Assembly: GCF_005893125.1 (NCBI RefSeq)
Contig: NZ_VCJS01000007.1
Location: 62,001-126,000 of the forward strand
Direction of reading: 5' to 3'
Source of the DNA: Nonomuraea basaltis
GTDB lineage: Bacteria; Actinomycetota; Actinomycetes; Streptosporangiales; Streptosporangiaceae
DNA length: 64,000 nucleotides
In this document: positions 1-8,843 of the stretch, piece by piece
How the letters are laid out: each line of letters begins with the position of its first letter
How positions within the stretch are numbered: position 1 is the stretch's first letter
The notes under the pieces: model-generated
The model's input: only the letters and a program-made list of their open reading frames with translations
Told to the model about the DNA's origin: nothing
Database searches by the model: none
Translations under genes and position numbers: made by a program

Positions 1-62
1 GACCCATCTAAGCAGCTGACGTATCGACTGTCACGTTCCGTAACATAAGTCTGCTTTGTGCC

Positions 63-506
63 TTACAGGCCGGCCAGGCCGGCTCCGACGAGGACAAGAC
101 CGGCCGTGGAGGCCACGGCGCGCAGCGTGTTCCAGGCGGTCCACCTCGGCGAGTAGTTCTTCCATGACATCGTGCCCGCGTTGAGTGCGTTGTTCATCGG
201 TACGTTGATCGCCACGGTGACCAGGAACGAGCCGATGAAGTTCACCGCGGCGGCGGCGAAGAACCAGAGGGCGGCCGGAGCATCCGTGACGAGTCCGGCC
301 GCGAGCGCTGCGAGCGGTGCCCCCAGGAACGGGATGTAGAGCCATGGGTTGAGGATCTTCTGGTTGACGCTTCGCATCGCCGCCTCGGCCTGGGCGGGTT
401 CGATGGCGTTCAGGCCCGGCATGACGGACATGGAGAAGGTGTAGAAGAGGCCCGTGAGGGCGCCGTGCAACGCGAGTGCGACAAGAGGCAGTACCAACAT
501 GGTCAT
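63..506 (-). CDS. DUF1772 family membrane protein
   Basis: Small membrane protein of about 147 residues with four hydrophobic stretches. It carries the pattern of the DUF1772 (anthrone-oxygenase-like) family: a first helix followed by FYTFSMSVMPGL, then NPW, then a NVPMNNAL segment. The biochemical role of most members is unknown. The open frame could extend to a GTG at 548, but the added 14 residues are polar and the ATG at 506 puts the start directly before the first membrane helix; neither start has a convincing ribosome binding site. It stands alone on the minus strand, 89 bp downstream of the PPOX-fold gene, which could be cotranscribed. Family assignment is fairly sure, function is not. 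Confidence 0.72.
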   Translation of the reverse strand: MTMLVLPLVALALHGALTGLFYTFSMSVMPGLNAIEPAQAEAAMRSVNQKILNPWLYIPFLGAPLAALAAGLVTDAPAALWFFAAAAVNFIGSFLVTVAINVPMNNALNAGTMSWKNYSPRWTAWNTLRAVASTAGLVLVGAGLAGL

Positions 507-594
507 ATGGTGACCCGCGCCGGATGAGACGGTCCATGCCTGGTCCACTCAATCGCATACGCAAGTGTCTACGGCGTCAATGGGGCGCCGGGTG

Positions 595-1065
595 TCACTG
601 ATCGGGCATCAGGCGCGCGGGGAAGCCGCCGGTCGCGATGGGGCCCCAGCGGTCGATGTGGATCCGGATCAGCGACTTGTCCTGGCGGCGCATGGCGGCG
701 CGGTACTCCTCCCAGTCGGGGTGCTCGCCGGAGATGCTCCGGTAGTACTCGACGAGCGCGTCGAGGGCGTCGGGCATGTCGAGCACCTCGGCGTGTCCGT
801 CGATCTGGACATACGGGCCGTTCCAGTCGTCGGACACTACGCAGATCGACACCCGCTCGTCACGGCGGGCGTTGCGCGCCTTGGCTCGGTCGGGGTAGGT
901 GGAGACCACGATCCGGCCGCTCTCGTCGACGCCGCAGGAGACCGGCGAGAGCTGCGGCCGCCCGTCCTTGCGGGTGGTCGCCAGCAGACCGTGGTGCCTG
1001 GGCCGGAGGAACTCGAGCAGTTCGGGCAGTTCGACGTGGCGCGCGGTCGCGATGTTCGGAGCCAT
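595..1065 (-). CDS. PPOX class (F420-dependent-type) oxidoreductase
   Basis: A 156-residue split-barrel flavin/deazaflavin protein. The start of the barrel is visible as HHGLLATTRKDGRPQLSPV (near residues 24-42), followed by IVVSTYPDRAKARNARRDERVSICV and YVQIDGHAEVLD. This order is typical of the actinobacterial F420-binding subgroup of pyridoxamine-phosphate-oxidase-fold proteins. Such proteins reduce small substrates or act in redox protection; the substrate cannot be read from sequence. An AAAGG motif lies at suitable spacing before the ATG at 1065. It is divergent from the exported acetamidase-like gene. Confidence 0.85.
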   Translation of the reverse strand: MAPNIATARHVELPELLEFLRPRHHGLLATTRKDGRPQLSPVSCGVDESGRIVVSTYPDRAKARNARRDERVSICVVSDDWNGPYVQIDGHAEVLDMPDALDALVEYYRSISGEHPDWEEYRAAMRRQDKSLIRIHIDRWGPIATGGFPARLMPDQ

Positions 1066-1255
1066 CTCATATGCCTTTCGGTCGCACTGAGGTCTGATCC
1101 TTTCATCCCGCGAGGCCAGGACCGAGCCTGACTGACCACCGTGGAGAGCATGAGTTCAGGACCGTCCCGGGAAACCTCGTGCAAACAGCGATGTAACAGG
1201 TGCCGTACAGGATCGGTTTGGGTCCATCCCCCGTCACATTCCGGTCAGGAGAATC

Positions 1256-2614
1256 ATGAAGGTGCCGAAGAGCCCGGGCGACGTGCGGGACGCACTGATC
1301 ACGAGACTGGGGCGGCGGAACTTCCTGCGTGCGGCCGCGGTCGTCACCGGGGCGGGCGGCGGGCTCCTGGGCTCGGCATCCGCTTCCGCCGCGACCACGC
1401 CGGCGCTGCCCCGGGAGATACTCCAGCCGCACAAGGGCCCGATCCACGGCAGGCACTACCTGCCGTCGGCGGTCGAGCAGGTCCGGTGGGGGTACGTGCC
1501 GGCGGTCGGCAGCTCGCCGGTGCTCAGGATGAGATCGGGGGAGACGGTCACCATCGACTCCGTCTCGCACGAGGGCATCCTCGAAGACCAGGGGCGCGAC
1601 CCGGTGGCCTATTTCGGCGAGCACGGCGTTCCCCGTACGAACGTGCTCCAGGACGCGATCGCGATCGCCCGTGACTACTCGCGCACGACCCGCAACTTCG
1701 ACGTCGACGGGCCGCACGTCGTGACCGGGCCGATCTACGTGGACGGCGCGCGGCGGGGTGACGTGCTCAAGGTCGAGATGCTCTCGCTGCTGCCGCGGGT
1801 ACCGTACGGCGTCGTATCGAGCCGGCACGGCAAAGGCGCGCTGGCCCGCACGTCCAGCGGCGGCGCGCCGGACGGGATCACCCTCGGTGAGGTCATGCCG
1901 CCGGTGGCGACCGACGGGCGGCCCACCGGCGACCCGGCCCGCTACGGCAACGTGTCGGTGTTCACGCCGGTACGCCGCGGGCGCAAGGGCGCGCCGAGCG
2001 GCGTCATGAAGCGCGGGGCCTCCGGCGAGGTGACCTTCCCGCTGCGCCCGTTCATGGGGATCGTGGGGGTCGCGTTCGCGTCCGCGGGCCAGTTGACCGA
2101 CCCGGCGCTCAACTCGATCCCGCCTACCCTGGGCGGCGGCAACATCGACATCAACCTGCTCGGCGCGGGCGCGACCTTCTACCTGCCGGTGTTCGCCGAA
2201 GGGGCGCTCTTCTACACCGGCGACCCGCACCACGCGATGGGCGGTGGCGAGGTCGCGCTGACCGCGATGGAGGGCTCACTGCGGGCCACCTTCCGGCTCA
2301 CCGTCTGCAAGGCCGGGTCCGGCGACGCCCCTTCGGTCGCCTTCCGCTACCCGTTCGCCGAGACCTCGGAGGCATGGGTGCCGATCGGGTTGTCCGACCC
2401 CGACGGGTCCCAGAACGGGCAGGTGAACGACCTCGACTCTGCCATGCGGCGGGCGGTCGTCAACGCGCTCGACTTCCTCGAGCACGACCAGGGCATGGAC
2501 CGTGCCGTCGCGTACGCCTACCTGTCCGCCGCCACCGATTTCGAGGTGTCCCAGGTGGTCGACCGGACCACCGGAGTGCACGGTGTCATCGTCAAGGAGC
2601 ACTTCTCCCGTTGA
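1256..2614 (+). CDS. Tat-exported acetamidase/formamidase family protein
   Basis: A 452-residue FmdA/AmdA-family protein. The family hydrolyses formamide or short amides to ammonia and the acid. Residues 20-25 read RRNFLR, a twin-arginine motif, followed by a glycine/alanine-rich hydrophobic stretch and ASA-A-like cleavage region near residue 46, so the protein should be exported folded. The body has family-like segments SVSHEG near residue 100, GPIYVDGARRGDVLKVE near 160, and GGGNIDINLLGAGATFYLPVFAEGALFYTGDPHHAMGGGE, the most conserved region, near 295-335. AGGAG at 1247-1251 sets the ATG. Most described family members are cytoplasmic, so the Tat leader is notable. No obvious operon partner. 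Confidence 0.88.
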   Translation: MKVPKSPGDVRDALITRLGRRNFLRAAAVVTGAGGGLLGSASASAATTPALPREILQPHKGPIHGRHYLPSAVEQVRWGYVPAVGSSPVLRMRSGETVTIDSVSHEGILEDQGRDPVAYFGEHGVPRTNVLQDAIAIARDYSRTTRNFDVDGPHVVTGPIYVDGARRGDVLKVEMLSLLPRVPYGVVSSRHGKGALARTSSGGAPDGITLGEVMPPVATDGRPTGDPARYGNVSVFTPVRRGRKGAPSGVMKRGASGEVTFPLRPFMGIVGVAFASAGQLTDPALNSIPPTLGGGNIDINLLGAGATFYLPVFAEGALFYTGDPHHAMGGGEVALTAMEGSLRATFRLTVCKAGSGDAPSVAFRYPFAETSEAWVPIGLSDPDGSQNGQVNDLDSAMRRAVVNALDFLEHDQGMDRAVAYAYLSAATDFEVSQVVDRTTGVHGVIVKEHFSR

Positions 2615-2723
2615 GCCGCGGGCTGAACGTCGTTTCAGTCCGGCGGCGACCCCGGCCTCCGCGTCCGTGAGCGGATGCGCGGCGGTCGCCGCCGGCAGGT
2701 CATCAGTAGCCGGGCAGGGATCC

Positions 2724-3617
2724 TTAGAATCTCACCTTCCGCAGGTAGCGATATCCGACCTCCGCGGTACGCCGGGGGGTCACATCGGGGGTGTCATTCT
2801 CCACGATGTACTCCTTCACACGGTGCTTGTCGAAGATCCGCCGGAAGTCGATGGTCCCGGTGCCGAGGTCGGCCATGTCGCCGTCGAGGTGGCGGTCTTT
2901 GACGTGGAACTGCAGCACGCGCTGCGGCGCCTTGCGGATGACGTCGAGCGTGAAGCGCACCGGGTCGGCGACGCCGCGCCCGATGCCGCCGGTGACCGCC
3001 CAGTAGATGTCGATCTCCAGGTGGACCAGGCGTGGATCGAGTTCGGAGGTCAGCACGTCCCAGGGCGTCTTTCCGCCGCCCAGGTCGATGGTGAACTCGT
3101 GGGCGTGGTTGTGGTAGCCGTACCGGAGCCCGGCCGAGCGGGCGGCCTCCGCCTCGACGTTCATGCGCTCGGCCCACGCCTTCCACTCGTCCTCGCTGGT
3201 GGAGTTGAGGTAGGGGACGACGATGTAGGACTGGCCGAGGGCGAGCGCGTTGGCGATCTTCGTCTCCAGCGCGGCGTCGTCGGCGCTGATGCCGTCGTGG
3301 CTGGAGCTGGCGCGGATGCCGATCCCGTCGAGGAACGCGCGGAGCTGCTGGGCCGTACGGCCGAAGTAGCCGAGCGCGAGCTCGACCTTCGGGTAGCCGA
3401 TCTCGGCCAGGTACGCGAGAGTGGCGTCGTAGTTCTGGGCGAGGTCGTCGCGTACCGTCCAGAGCTGGATGCTGATCTGGTCCGGGGGGACGCGGTCCCC
3501 GCCGGGGTGGTGCGGCGTCGCCGCGGCGGCAGGGGAGGCGGCGGCGAGGGCGGCCGCCCCGAGTCCGAGGCCCGCGGTGAGCAAGGACCGCCTGCTGGGG
3601 CCGTAGCCGTAACACAT
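2724..3617 (-). CDS. Tat-exported sugar phosphate isomerase/epimerase (TIM barrel)
   Basis: A 297-residue protein of the xylose-isomerase-like TIM barrel family (AP_endonuc_2). SRRSLL at residues 8-13 plus a hydrophobic Ala/Leu stretch is a Tat signal; cleavage is likely near residue 33. Barrel features are ISIQLWTVRDDL at the first strand, HNHAHEF (metal-ligand histidines), LVHLEIDIYWAVTGG, and QFHVKDRHLDGDMADLGTGTIDF near the C terminus. Family members isomerise or epimerise sugars or inositols, or act with 3-keto sugars. The gene begins 10 nt after the stop of the sugar dehydrogenase gene, with AGGAG before its ATG, so the two form one operon and may act on the same extracytoplasmic sugar. 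Confidence 0.87.
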   Translation of the reverse strand: MCYGYGPSRRSLLTAGLGLGAAALAAASPAAAATPHHPGGDRVPPDQISIQLWTVRDDLAQNYDATLAYLAEIGYPKVELALGYFGRTAQQLRAFLDGIGIRASSSHDGISADDAALETKIANALALGQSYIVVPYLNSTSEDEWKAWAERMNVEAEAARSAGLRYGYHNHAHEFTIDLGGGKTPWDVLTSELDPRLVHLEIDIYWAVTGGIGRGVADPVRFTLDVIRKAPQRVLQFHVKDRHLDGDMADLGTGTIDFRRIFDKHRVKEYIVENDTPDVTPRRTAEVGYRYLRKVRF

Positions 3618-3627
3618 GGGGGATCTC

Positions 3628-5721
3628 CTATCGTGTGGGCTCGAGGATGACCTCGTCGCTACCGGTCAGCGGGGGCAGCCCGGCGCCGCCGGGGTCGGTG
3701 TAGCTCGCGACGAAGACGCCGGTGAGGCGGTCGGTCTCCGGGTCGTGCCCGCTCGGCTCGGTGGTCTGGATGGAGCCAGAGCAGCCGCGGGCCGTGGTCT
3801 GCGGATGGCCGTGATCCTCATGGCCGAGGACGTAGTCAACGGTCACGTCGGCACAGTCCACCTGCTGGTCGTCGGTGACGCGTACCTCGAACTCGACGAC
3901 GTCGCCGAAGGAGAACGCCTGCCCCTCGGCGGGCCGGATCAGCTCCACGACCGGCGCGGCGTTGCCGACCACCACCCGCACCGACGCCGCCGCGGACATG
4001 CCGCCGTCGTCGGTGACCCGCAGGGTCGCGTTGTAGAGGCCGTTCTCCTTGAACGTGTACGACGCCTCGGGGCTGCGGGAGTCGACTCTGCCGTCGGCGT
4101 CGAAGTCCCACGCGTAGCGGAGCCTGTCGCCGTCGGGGTCGGTCGTGCCGGTGCTGGTGAAGTTGACGGTGAGCGGCGCGTGGCCGGCGGTCACCGAGGC
4201 CGCGGCGGCCGGGACGGGAGAGTGGTTGCCGGTGTAGGCGATGTAGTCGAAGCGCGAGAGCTGGGCGTCCGGGTTCTCCTGGAAGTAGCCGTCGCCGTAC
4301 TCCAGCACGTAGAGCGCGCCGTCGGGGCCGAACTCCATGTCCATCGGGTTGTCGAAGACGAACGACGGCAGAACGTCCTCGATCCGCCCGTCACGGTGGA
4401 ACGCCTTGACGTAGTCACGGGTCCACTCGTAGAAGAGCGGGACACCGTCGTAGTACTTGGGCCAGGCCACGGGCGCGCGGCCGTGCGTGTCGCGCGGGTC
4501 GAAGTGGTACGCCGGGCCGGCCATCGGGCCGATGCCGCCGGTGCCCAGCTGCGGGAACTCCTGCGACGGCCCGTAGGAGTACCACACGTCCGGCTGAACC
4601 ACCGCCGGCAGCTTGCGCAGGCCGGTGTTGCGCGGGGACTCGTTGACGGGCGCGGCGCAGTCGAACGCCTCGCCTGACGAGCCGGTCGCGAAGTCGTGGT
4701 CGACGTACGGGAGCCGCGCGGTCGCGCAGTAGGGCCAGCCGTAGTTGCCCGGTCTGCGGATCGTCGTCCATTTGCCGGTCCCCGCCGGGCCGCGCTCGGG
4801 ATCGGCCGCTCGCGCGTCCGGCGAGTAGTCGCCGACGTAGAGATCCCCGGTGGACCGGTTGATCTCGATGCGGAACGGGTTGCGCAGGCCCATCGCGTAG
4901 ATCTCCGGCCGGGTGCGCGCCGTGCCGGGCGGGAAGAGGTTGCCTCGCGGGATCGAGTAGGACCCGTTCTCGCGTACCTTGATGCGAAGGATCTTGCCGC
5001 GCAGGTCGTTGGTGTTGCCGGCGCTGCGCTGGGCGTCGAACGCCGGGTTCCGGTCGGCTCGTTCGTCGATCGGGGTGAAGCCATCGGAGGAGAACGGGTT
5101 CGTGTCGTCGCCGGTCGACAGGTAGAGGTTGCCGTCGGCGTCGAAGACGATGTCCCCGCCTACGTGGCAGCAGATGCCGCGGTCCACCGGCACGTCGATG
5201 ATGCGCTGCTCGCTGCGCAGGTCGATCGTGGCGCCGGTGAAGCGGAACCGGGACAACCGGATCAGCCCTTTGAAGGGCGCGAAATCCTGCGGGGTGCCGG
5301 TGAGCGGGGCGTCGCCCTCGTTGACGTCCGGCGTCGCGGGGTCGTCGACCGGAGTGTCCAGCGGCGGGGAGTAGTAGAGGTAGACCCAGTCGTCCTGCCT
5401 GGAGCCCTTGCCGAAGCCGGGGCTGAGGGCGATGCTCTGCAGTCCCTCCTCGTCGTGCTGGTAGACGTCGAGCCGTGCGGCCGGCGTGTTGAGGCCGGTC
5501 TTCGGATCGTGTAACCAGACCTCGCCGGGCCGGGTGGTGTGCAGGACCCTCGAATCCGGTAACACCGCCAGGTCCATCGGCTCGCCCGGGCTGTCGTTGA
5601 GGGTCACCTTCTGGAAATCGTCGTCGGGTGGCGGGGACGCGGCACCGGCGGCTTGTACGGCGGCGGCCGGCATGAGGATCGCCGCAGCAGTCATGGCCGC
5701 GATCGCGGTTCTCGCTCTCAT
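3628..5721 (-). CDS. Secreted PQQ-type sugar dehydrogenase with PKD domain
   Basis: A 697-residue secreted protein. A Sec-type signal occupies residues 1-29. A glucose/sorbosone-dehydrogenase-like beta-propeller follows to about residue 470, with EGLQSIALSPGF, GDIVFDADGNLYLSTGDD, GKILRIKVRENG, YAMGLRNPFRIEIN and GNYGWPYC, all typical of the family; these enzymes oxidise sugars using a quinone cofactor. A PKD domain follows (about residues 495-590), marked by PLTVNFTSTGTTDPDGD and YAWDFDADG, then a C-terminal beta domain. PKD domains usually mediate binding to polysaccharide or protein. The start has GAAGGGAG upstream. First gene of a two-gene operon with the exported isomerase. Confidence 0.86.
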   Translation of the reverse strand: MRARTAIAAMTAAAILMPAAAVQAAGAASPPPDDDFQKVTLNDSPGEPMDLAVLPDSRVLHTTRPGEVWLHDPKTGLNTPAARLDVYQHDEEGLQSIALSPGFGKGSRQDDWVYLYYSPPLDTPVDDPATPDVNEGDAPLTGTPQDFAPFKGLIRLSRFRFTGATIDLRSEQRIIDVPVDRGICCHVGGDIVFDADGNLYLSTGDDTNPFSSDGFTPIDERADRNPAFDAQRSAGNTNDLRGKILRIKVRENGSYSIPRGNLFPPGTARTRPEIYAMGLRNPFRIEINRSTGDLYVGDYSPDARAADPERGPAGTGKWTTIRRPGNYGWPYCATARLPYVDHDFATGSSGEAFDCAAPVNESPRNTGLRKLPAVVQPDVWYSYGPSQEFPQLGTGGIGPMAGPAYHFDPRDTHGRAPVAWPKYYDGVPLFYEWTRDYVKAFHRDGRIEDVLPSFVFDNPMDMEFGPDGALYVLEYGDGYFQENPDAQLSRFDYIAYTGNHSPVPAAAASVTAGHAPLTVNFTSTGTTDPDGDRLRYAWDFDADGRVDSRSPEASYTFKENGLYNATLRVTDDGGMSAAASVRVVVGNAAPVVELIRPAEGQAFSFGDVVEFEVRVTDDQQVDCADVTVDYVLGHEDHGHPQTTARGCSGSIQTTEPSGHDPETDRLTGVFVASYTDPGGAGLPPLTGSDEVILEPTR

Positions 5722-5774
5722 GCCTCTCCCTTCGGTCTACTCGGGGGGATAAGAGAGGGCAAATTAACGTGAAT

Positions 5775-5788
5775 GTAACCCGAGTTAC
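5775..5788. promoter_or_regulatory. Inverted repeat, possible operator of the sugar dehydrogenase operon
   Basis: GTAAC-CCGA-GTTAC: a perfect 5-bp inverted repeat with a 4-bp spacer, 54 bp upstream of the sugar dehydrogenase start. No regulator gene is adjacent, so the binding protein is unknown. Confidence 0.3.
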
Positions 5789-6051
5789 GCCGATAGAGGA
5801 GGGCCTAATCACGGATGACTGAGCATCTTTCGCGTCTTATCGGACTAAGTGCTGATCTCCACCGTGACAGCGCGAACTCGGGCGGTCAGGGCCGCGTCGA
5901 TCCATCAGGCGATGAACAGCCCGGCCGTTCGCGTTCCGTGCTCATGGGCTTGCGGGGGCGGCGCGTGCTCGCCGCAGCCGTCGTCACGCGTAGGCCGGCC
6001 GATCGCAAGAGATCACACCGGAAGACGACTTGCGTGAGACAAAGAGAAAGC

Positions 6052-6070
6052 TTAGGTTAGCCTTGCCTAA
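6052..6070 (+). promoter_or_regulatory. Iron box (IdeR/DmdR1/DtxR-type operator) of the siderophore operon
   Basis: TTAGGTTAGCCTTGCCTAA matches the IdeR/DtxR consensus TTAGGTTAGGCTAACCTAA at 16 of 19 positions. A possible promoter has -35 TTGCGT at 6030-6035 and -10 TAGGTT at 6053-6058 with a 17-bp spacer, so the iron box would cover the -10 and block transcription when iron is plentiful. It is 59 bp before the first ATG of the siderophore genes. Confidence 0.85.
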
Positions 6071-6128
6071 GCAAGCGCCTCGTCCTGGAGGCATGCCCCT
6101 TCTCGCTGTTCCTTCAGAGGAAGAAGCC

Positions 6129-7358
6129 ATGTCCATCCAGCTTCCGCCGTCCGCTGCGCCTCGCTCTGCCTACCCCGTGGACGTGCTTCCCATTCCCGTC
6201 CGGGATCGTCTCCTCGACCTGACCCGGACCGGGACGCCGGTCTCCGCCTACGTGTACGACGGCGCGGTGGCCGCCGAGCGGGCCCGCGAGTTACGCGCGG
6301 CGCTGCCCGAGTGGGCGGCCGTCTACTACGCCGTCAAGGCCAACTCCTTCCCCGGCGTCGTCGCGGCCCTGGCGCCGCACGTGGCCGGGTTCGAGGTCGC
6401 GTCCAGGTCGGAGCTGGACCTCGCCCTGCGCCTCACCGATACGGCACGCGTCGTCGCCGCGGGACCCGCCAAGTCCGTCCCCCTCTTGACCGCCCTGGTC
6501 AGGGCGGGGGTAGAGGCGATCAACGCCGAGAGCCCGCTCGAGCTCCACCGGATCAGCCGGATCGCGGTCGCCGAGGGCGCCACGGCCAGGGTGGCGCTGC
6601 GGGTGAACCCGGCCGAGATCCCGGTCACGGGCTCCCTGCACATGGGCGGCGTCCCCTCCCAGTTCGGCGTGGCCGAGCCCGACGTGCCCGAGGTGCTGCG
6701 GGAGGCCGCCGGGCTGCCCGGCCTGGACCTGATCGGCTTCCACGTGCACGCCGCCTCCGGCAACCTGGACGCCGAATCCCACGCCGCGTACCTGCGCTGG
6801 TGCCTGGAGTGGAGCGTGCGGACCGCCAGGGACAACGGCGTCGAGCTGCGCCACGTCGACATCGGCGGCGGCATCGGTGTCGCGTTCGAGGACGAGAAGC
6901 CCTTCGACGTCGCCCGCTTCGGAGAGCTGGCCGCGCGAGCGGAGCCGCCGCCGGGCGTGCGGGTGCTGCTGGAGCCCGGCCGGTTCCTGGTCGCCGACTG
7001 CGGCTGGTACGCCGCCGAGGTGACCGACGTCAAGACCTCGTACGGCAAGCGGTTCGTCATCCTGCGCGGCGGCATCAACCACTTCCAGCTCCCCACGTCC
7101 TGGGACATCGTGCACAACATCGCGGTGCTGCCGGTCGAGCGCTGGCCCGGCGGCTGTCCCCGGCCCGCCGCCGAGGACGCCGAGGTGACGGTCGTCGGCG
7201 AGCTCTGCACGCCGGAGGACACCCTCCTGCGCGACGTCCGGGTCGACCGCGTGCGCGCCGGTGACCTGGTCGTCTTCCCCAACGCGGGTTCCTACGGGTG
7301 GGAATTCGCCATGCATTCCTTCCTCGGTCATCCCATCGCCGAACGGCACCTTCTCTGA
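6129..7358 (+). CDS. Type III PLP-dependent decarboxylase of siderophore operon (PvsE/SbnH-like)
   Basis: A 409-residue alanine-racemase-fold decarboxylase, the fold of ornithine and diaminopimelate decarboxylases. YYAVKANS at residues 66-73 holds the PLP lysine (K70); EPGRFLVADCGWY, GELCTPEDTL (active-site Cys and Asp) and GSYGWEFAMHSF are the other hallmarks. In NIS siderophore clusters this family includes PvsE (vibrioferrin) and SbnH (staphyloferrin B, decarboxylating a citryl-diaminopropionate intermediate). The ATG at 6129 is chosen because GAGGA sits 7 nt upstream and longer starts would lie in or before the iron box region. First gene of the operon; substrate (free amino acid or a citryl-amino acid) is unresolved. 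Confidence 0.85.
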   Translation: MSIQLPPSAAPRSAYPVDVLPIPVRDRLLDLTRTGTPVSAYVYDGAVAAERARELRAALPEWAAVYYAVKANSFPGVVAALAPHVAGFEVASRSELDLALRLTDTARVVAAGPAKSVPLLTALVRAGVEAINAESPLELHRISRIAVAEGATARVALRVNPAEIPVTGSLHMGGVPSQFGVAEPDVPEVLREAAGLPGLDLIGFHVHAASGNLDAESHAAYLRWCLEWSVRTARDNGVELRHVDIGGGIGVAFEDEKPFDVARFGELAARAEPPPGVRVLLEPGRFLVADCGWYAAEVTDVKTSYGKRFVILRGGINHFQLPTSWDIVHNIAVLPVERWPGGCPRPAAEDAEVTVVGELCTPEDTLLRDVRVDRVRAGDLVVFPNAGSYGWEFAMHSFLGHPIAERHLL

Positions 7359-7405
7359 GCCCCGCTGGGCCGTACCGTCGTCCCTCTCTGCCAACCGGAG
7401 CGTGA

Positions 7406-8791
7406 ATGAGTCTGCATCCGACCGACATCGACCCCGCCGTCCGCATCGACGCCGTGCTGCGGCGCCAACGCGACCGCGAGTCCTCGGCCCGGACCTATGC
7501 CCGTTCGTTCCCCGTCGTCCCGGTACGCGGGGAGGGCATGACGATCGAGGGCGCCGACGGCCGCCGCTACCTCGACTGCCTCTCCGGCGCGGGCACCCTC
7601 GCGCTCGGCCACAACCATCCGGTGGTGATCGAGGCCATCAGGCGCACGGTGGACAGCGGGGCCCCGCTGCACGTGCTCGACCTGGCCACGCCGGAGAAGG
7701 ACGAGTTCACCGAGGCCCTGTTCGCCACCCTGCCCCCTGCCTTCGCCGAGCGCGCGCGCGTGCACTTCTGCGGGCCGGCCGGGACCGACGCGGTGGAGGC
7801 GGCGCTGAAGCTCATGCAGACCGCCACCGGCAGGCGCGGGCTGCTGGCATTCACCGGCGCCTACCACGGCATGACGGCAGGCGCCCTGGCCGTCACCGGC
7901 AGCGTCGCGGTCAAGGAGCCGGTGGCCGGGATCGCCGCGGACGTGACCCGTCTGCCGTACCCCTACTCCTACCGCTGCCCGTTCGGCATCGGCGGGGAGT
8001 GGGGCGCGGAGCTGTCGGCGGCCTACACCGAGCGGCTGCTCGACGACCCCTCCGGGGGCGTGGTGCCGCCGGCCGCGATGATCCTGGAGGCGGTGCAGGG
8101 CGAGGGCGGCGCGGTGCCCGCCCCCGACTCCTGGCTGCGCCAGATGCGCCGGATCACCGCCGAGCGCGGCATCCCGCTGATCGTGGACGAGGTGCAGACC
8201 GGCGTGGGCCGGACCGGCGCGTTCTGGGCGGTGGAGCACAGCGGGATCGTTCCCGACGCGATGGTGATGTCCAAGGCCATCGGCGGAAGCCTGCCCCTGG
8301 CCGTCGTGGTCTACCACGAGGACTACGACGGCTGGCGGCCCGGCGCGCACACCGGTACGTTCCGGGGCAACACCCTGGCCATGGCGGCCGGGACCGCGAC
8401 CCTGCGGTACGTCGCCCGCGAGGGGCTGGCCGAGCGGGCCGCCGCGGTCGGCGCCCGGATGACGGCCCGGCTCGACGGGCTGCGCGGCGAGCTGCCCGCG
8501 ATCGGCGACGTCCGCGGGCGCGGCCTGATGATCGGCGTCGAGCTCGTCGATCCCGAAGGCGAGCCCGACTCCTGCGGCGCCCGCCAGGCGGCCCCTCGGC
8601 TGGCGGCCGAAGTGCGCGCCGCGTGCCTGGACCGCGGCCTCATCGTGGAGCTGGGCGGCCGCCACGACTCCACCGTCCGCCTGCTGCCCCCGCTGATCAT
8701 CACGGACGAGCAGGTGGAAGCCGTACTGGACCGCCTGTCCGATGCGATCGCCGAGGTGACGGCGCCCCGGCTCACGGGGCGACGGGCATGA
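7406..8791 (+). CDS. Diaminobutyrate--2-oxoglutarate transaminase (RhbA-like)
   Basis: A 461-residue class III aminotransferase. GPAGTDAVEAALKLMQTAT, FTGAYHGMTAGALAVTG, EAVQGEGGAVP, VDEVQTGVGRTG and VMSKAIGG (PLP lysine at residue 290) follow the pattern of 2,4-diaminobutyrate aminotransferases such as RhbA and PvdH rather than acetylornithine enzymes. It would aminate aspartate semialdehyde to L-2,4-diaminobutyrate with glutamate as donor. The next gene encodes the matching decarboxylase, so the pair should yield 1,3-diaminopropane, the diamine of schizokinen and rhizobactin. It lies 47 nt after the type III decarboxylase, and its stop overlaps the next start as ATGA. Confidence 0.9.
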   Translation: MSLHPTDIDPAVRIDAVLRRQRDRESSARTYARSFPVVPVRGEGMTIEGADGRRYLDCLSGAGTLALGHNHPVVIEAIRRTVDSGAPLHVLDLATPEKDEFTEALFATLPPAFAERARVHFCGPAGTDAVEAALKLMQTATGRRGLLAFTGAYHGMTAGALAVTGSVAVKEPVAGIAADVTRLPYPYSYRCPFGIGGEWGAELSAAYTERLLDDPSGGVVPPAAMILEAVQGEGGAVPAPDSWLRQMRRITAERGIPLIVDEVQTGVGRTGAFWAVEHSGIVPDAMVMSKAIGGSLPLAVVVYHEDYDGWRPGAHTGTFRGNTLAMAAGTATLRYVAREGLAERAAAVGARMTARLDGLRGELPAIGDVRGRGLMIGVELVDPEGEPDSCGARQAAPRLAAEVRAACLDRGLIVELGGRHDSTVRLLPPLIITDEQVEAVLDRLSDAIAEVTAPRLTGRRA

Positions 8792-8843
8792 CGGCGACAA
8801 CCGCGGGTGACGGCTCCCGGGCTCACGGGGCGACGGGCATGAC
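8769..8843 (+). repeat. In-frame tandem duplication at the aminotransferase/decarboxylase junction
   Basis: A 24-bp segment (8769-8792) containing the aminotransferase stop and the ATG of the decarboxylase recurs identically at 8820-8843, offset by 51 bp (17 codons). It duplicates the start codon and leaves two in-frame ATGs (8788 and 8839), both beginning MTAT. Confidence 0.9.

Larger units (their letters stand above)
5722..6128. other. Divergent intergenic region between sugar dehydrogenase and siderophore operon
   Basis: About 400 bp without a convincing gene. The left part should carry the minus-strand promoter of the sugar dehydrogenase operon and holds an inverted repeat (5775-5788). 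The right part holds the iron box at 6052-6070. Open frames in between lack ribosome binding sites and look non-coding. Confidence 0.6.

Noticed and set aside
6030..6128. Longer start for the type III decarboxylase
   Set aside because: It would read through the iron box and likely promoter; ATG 6129 has a good ribosome site.
7261..8787. N-terminal extension of the diaminobutyrate decarboxylase frame
   Set aside because: It runs through the aminotransferase gene in another frame and is Arg/Gly-rich; homology-like sequence begins only after 8788.
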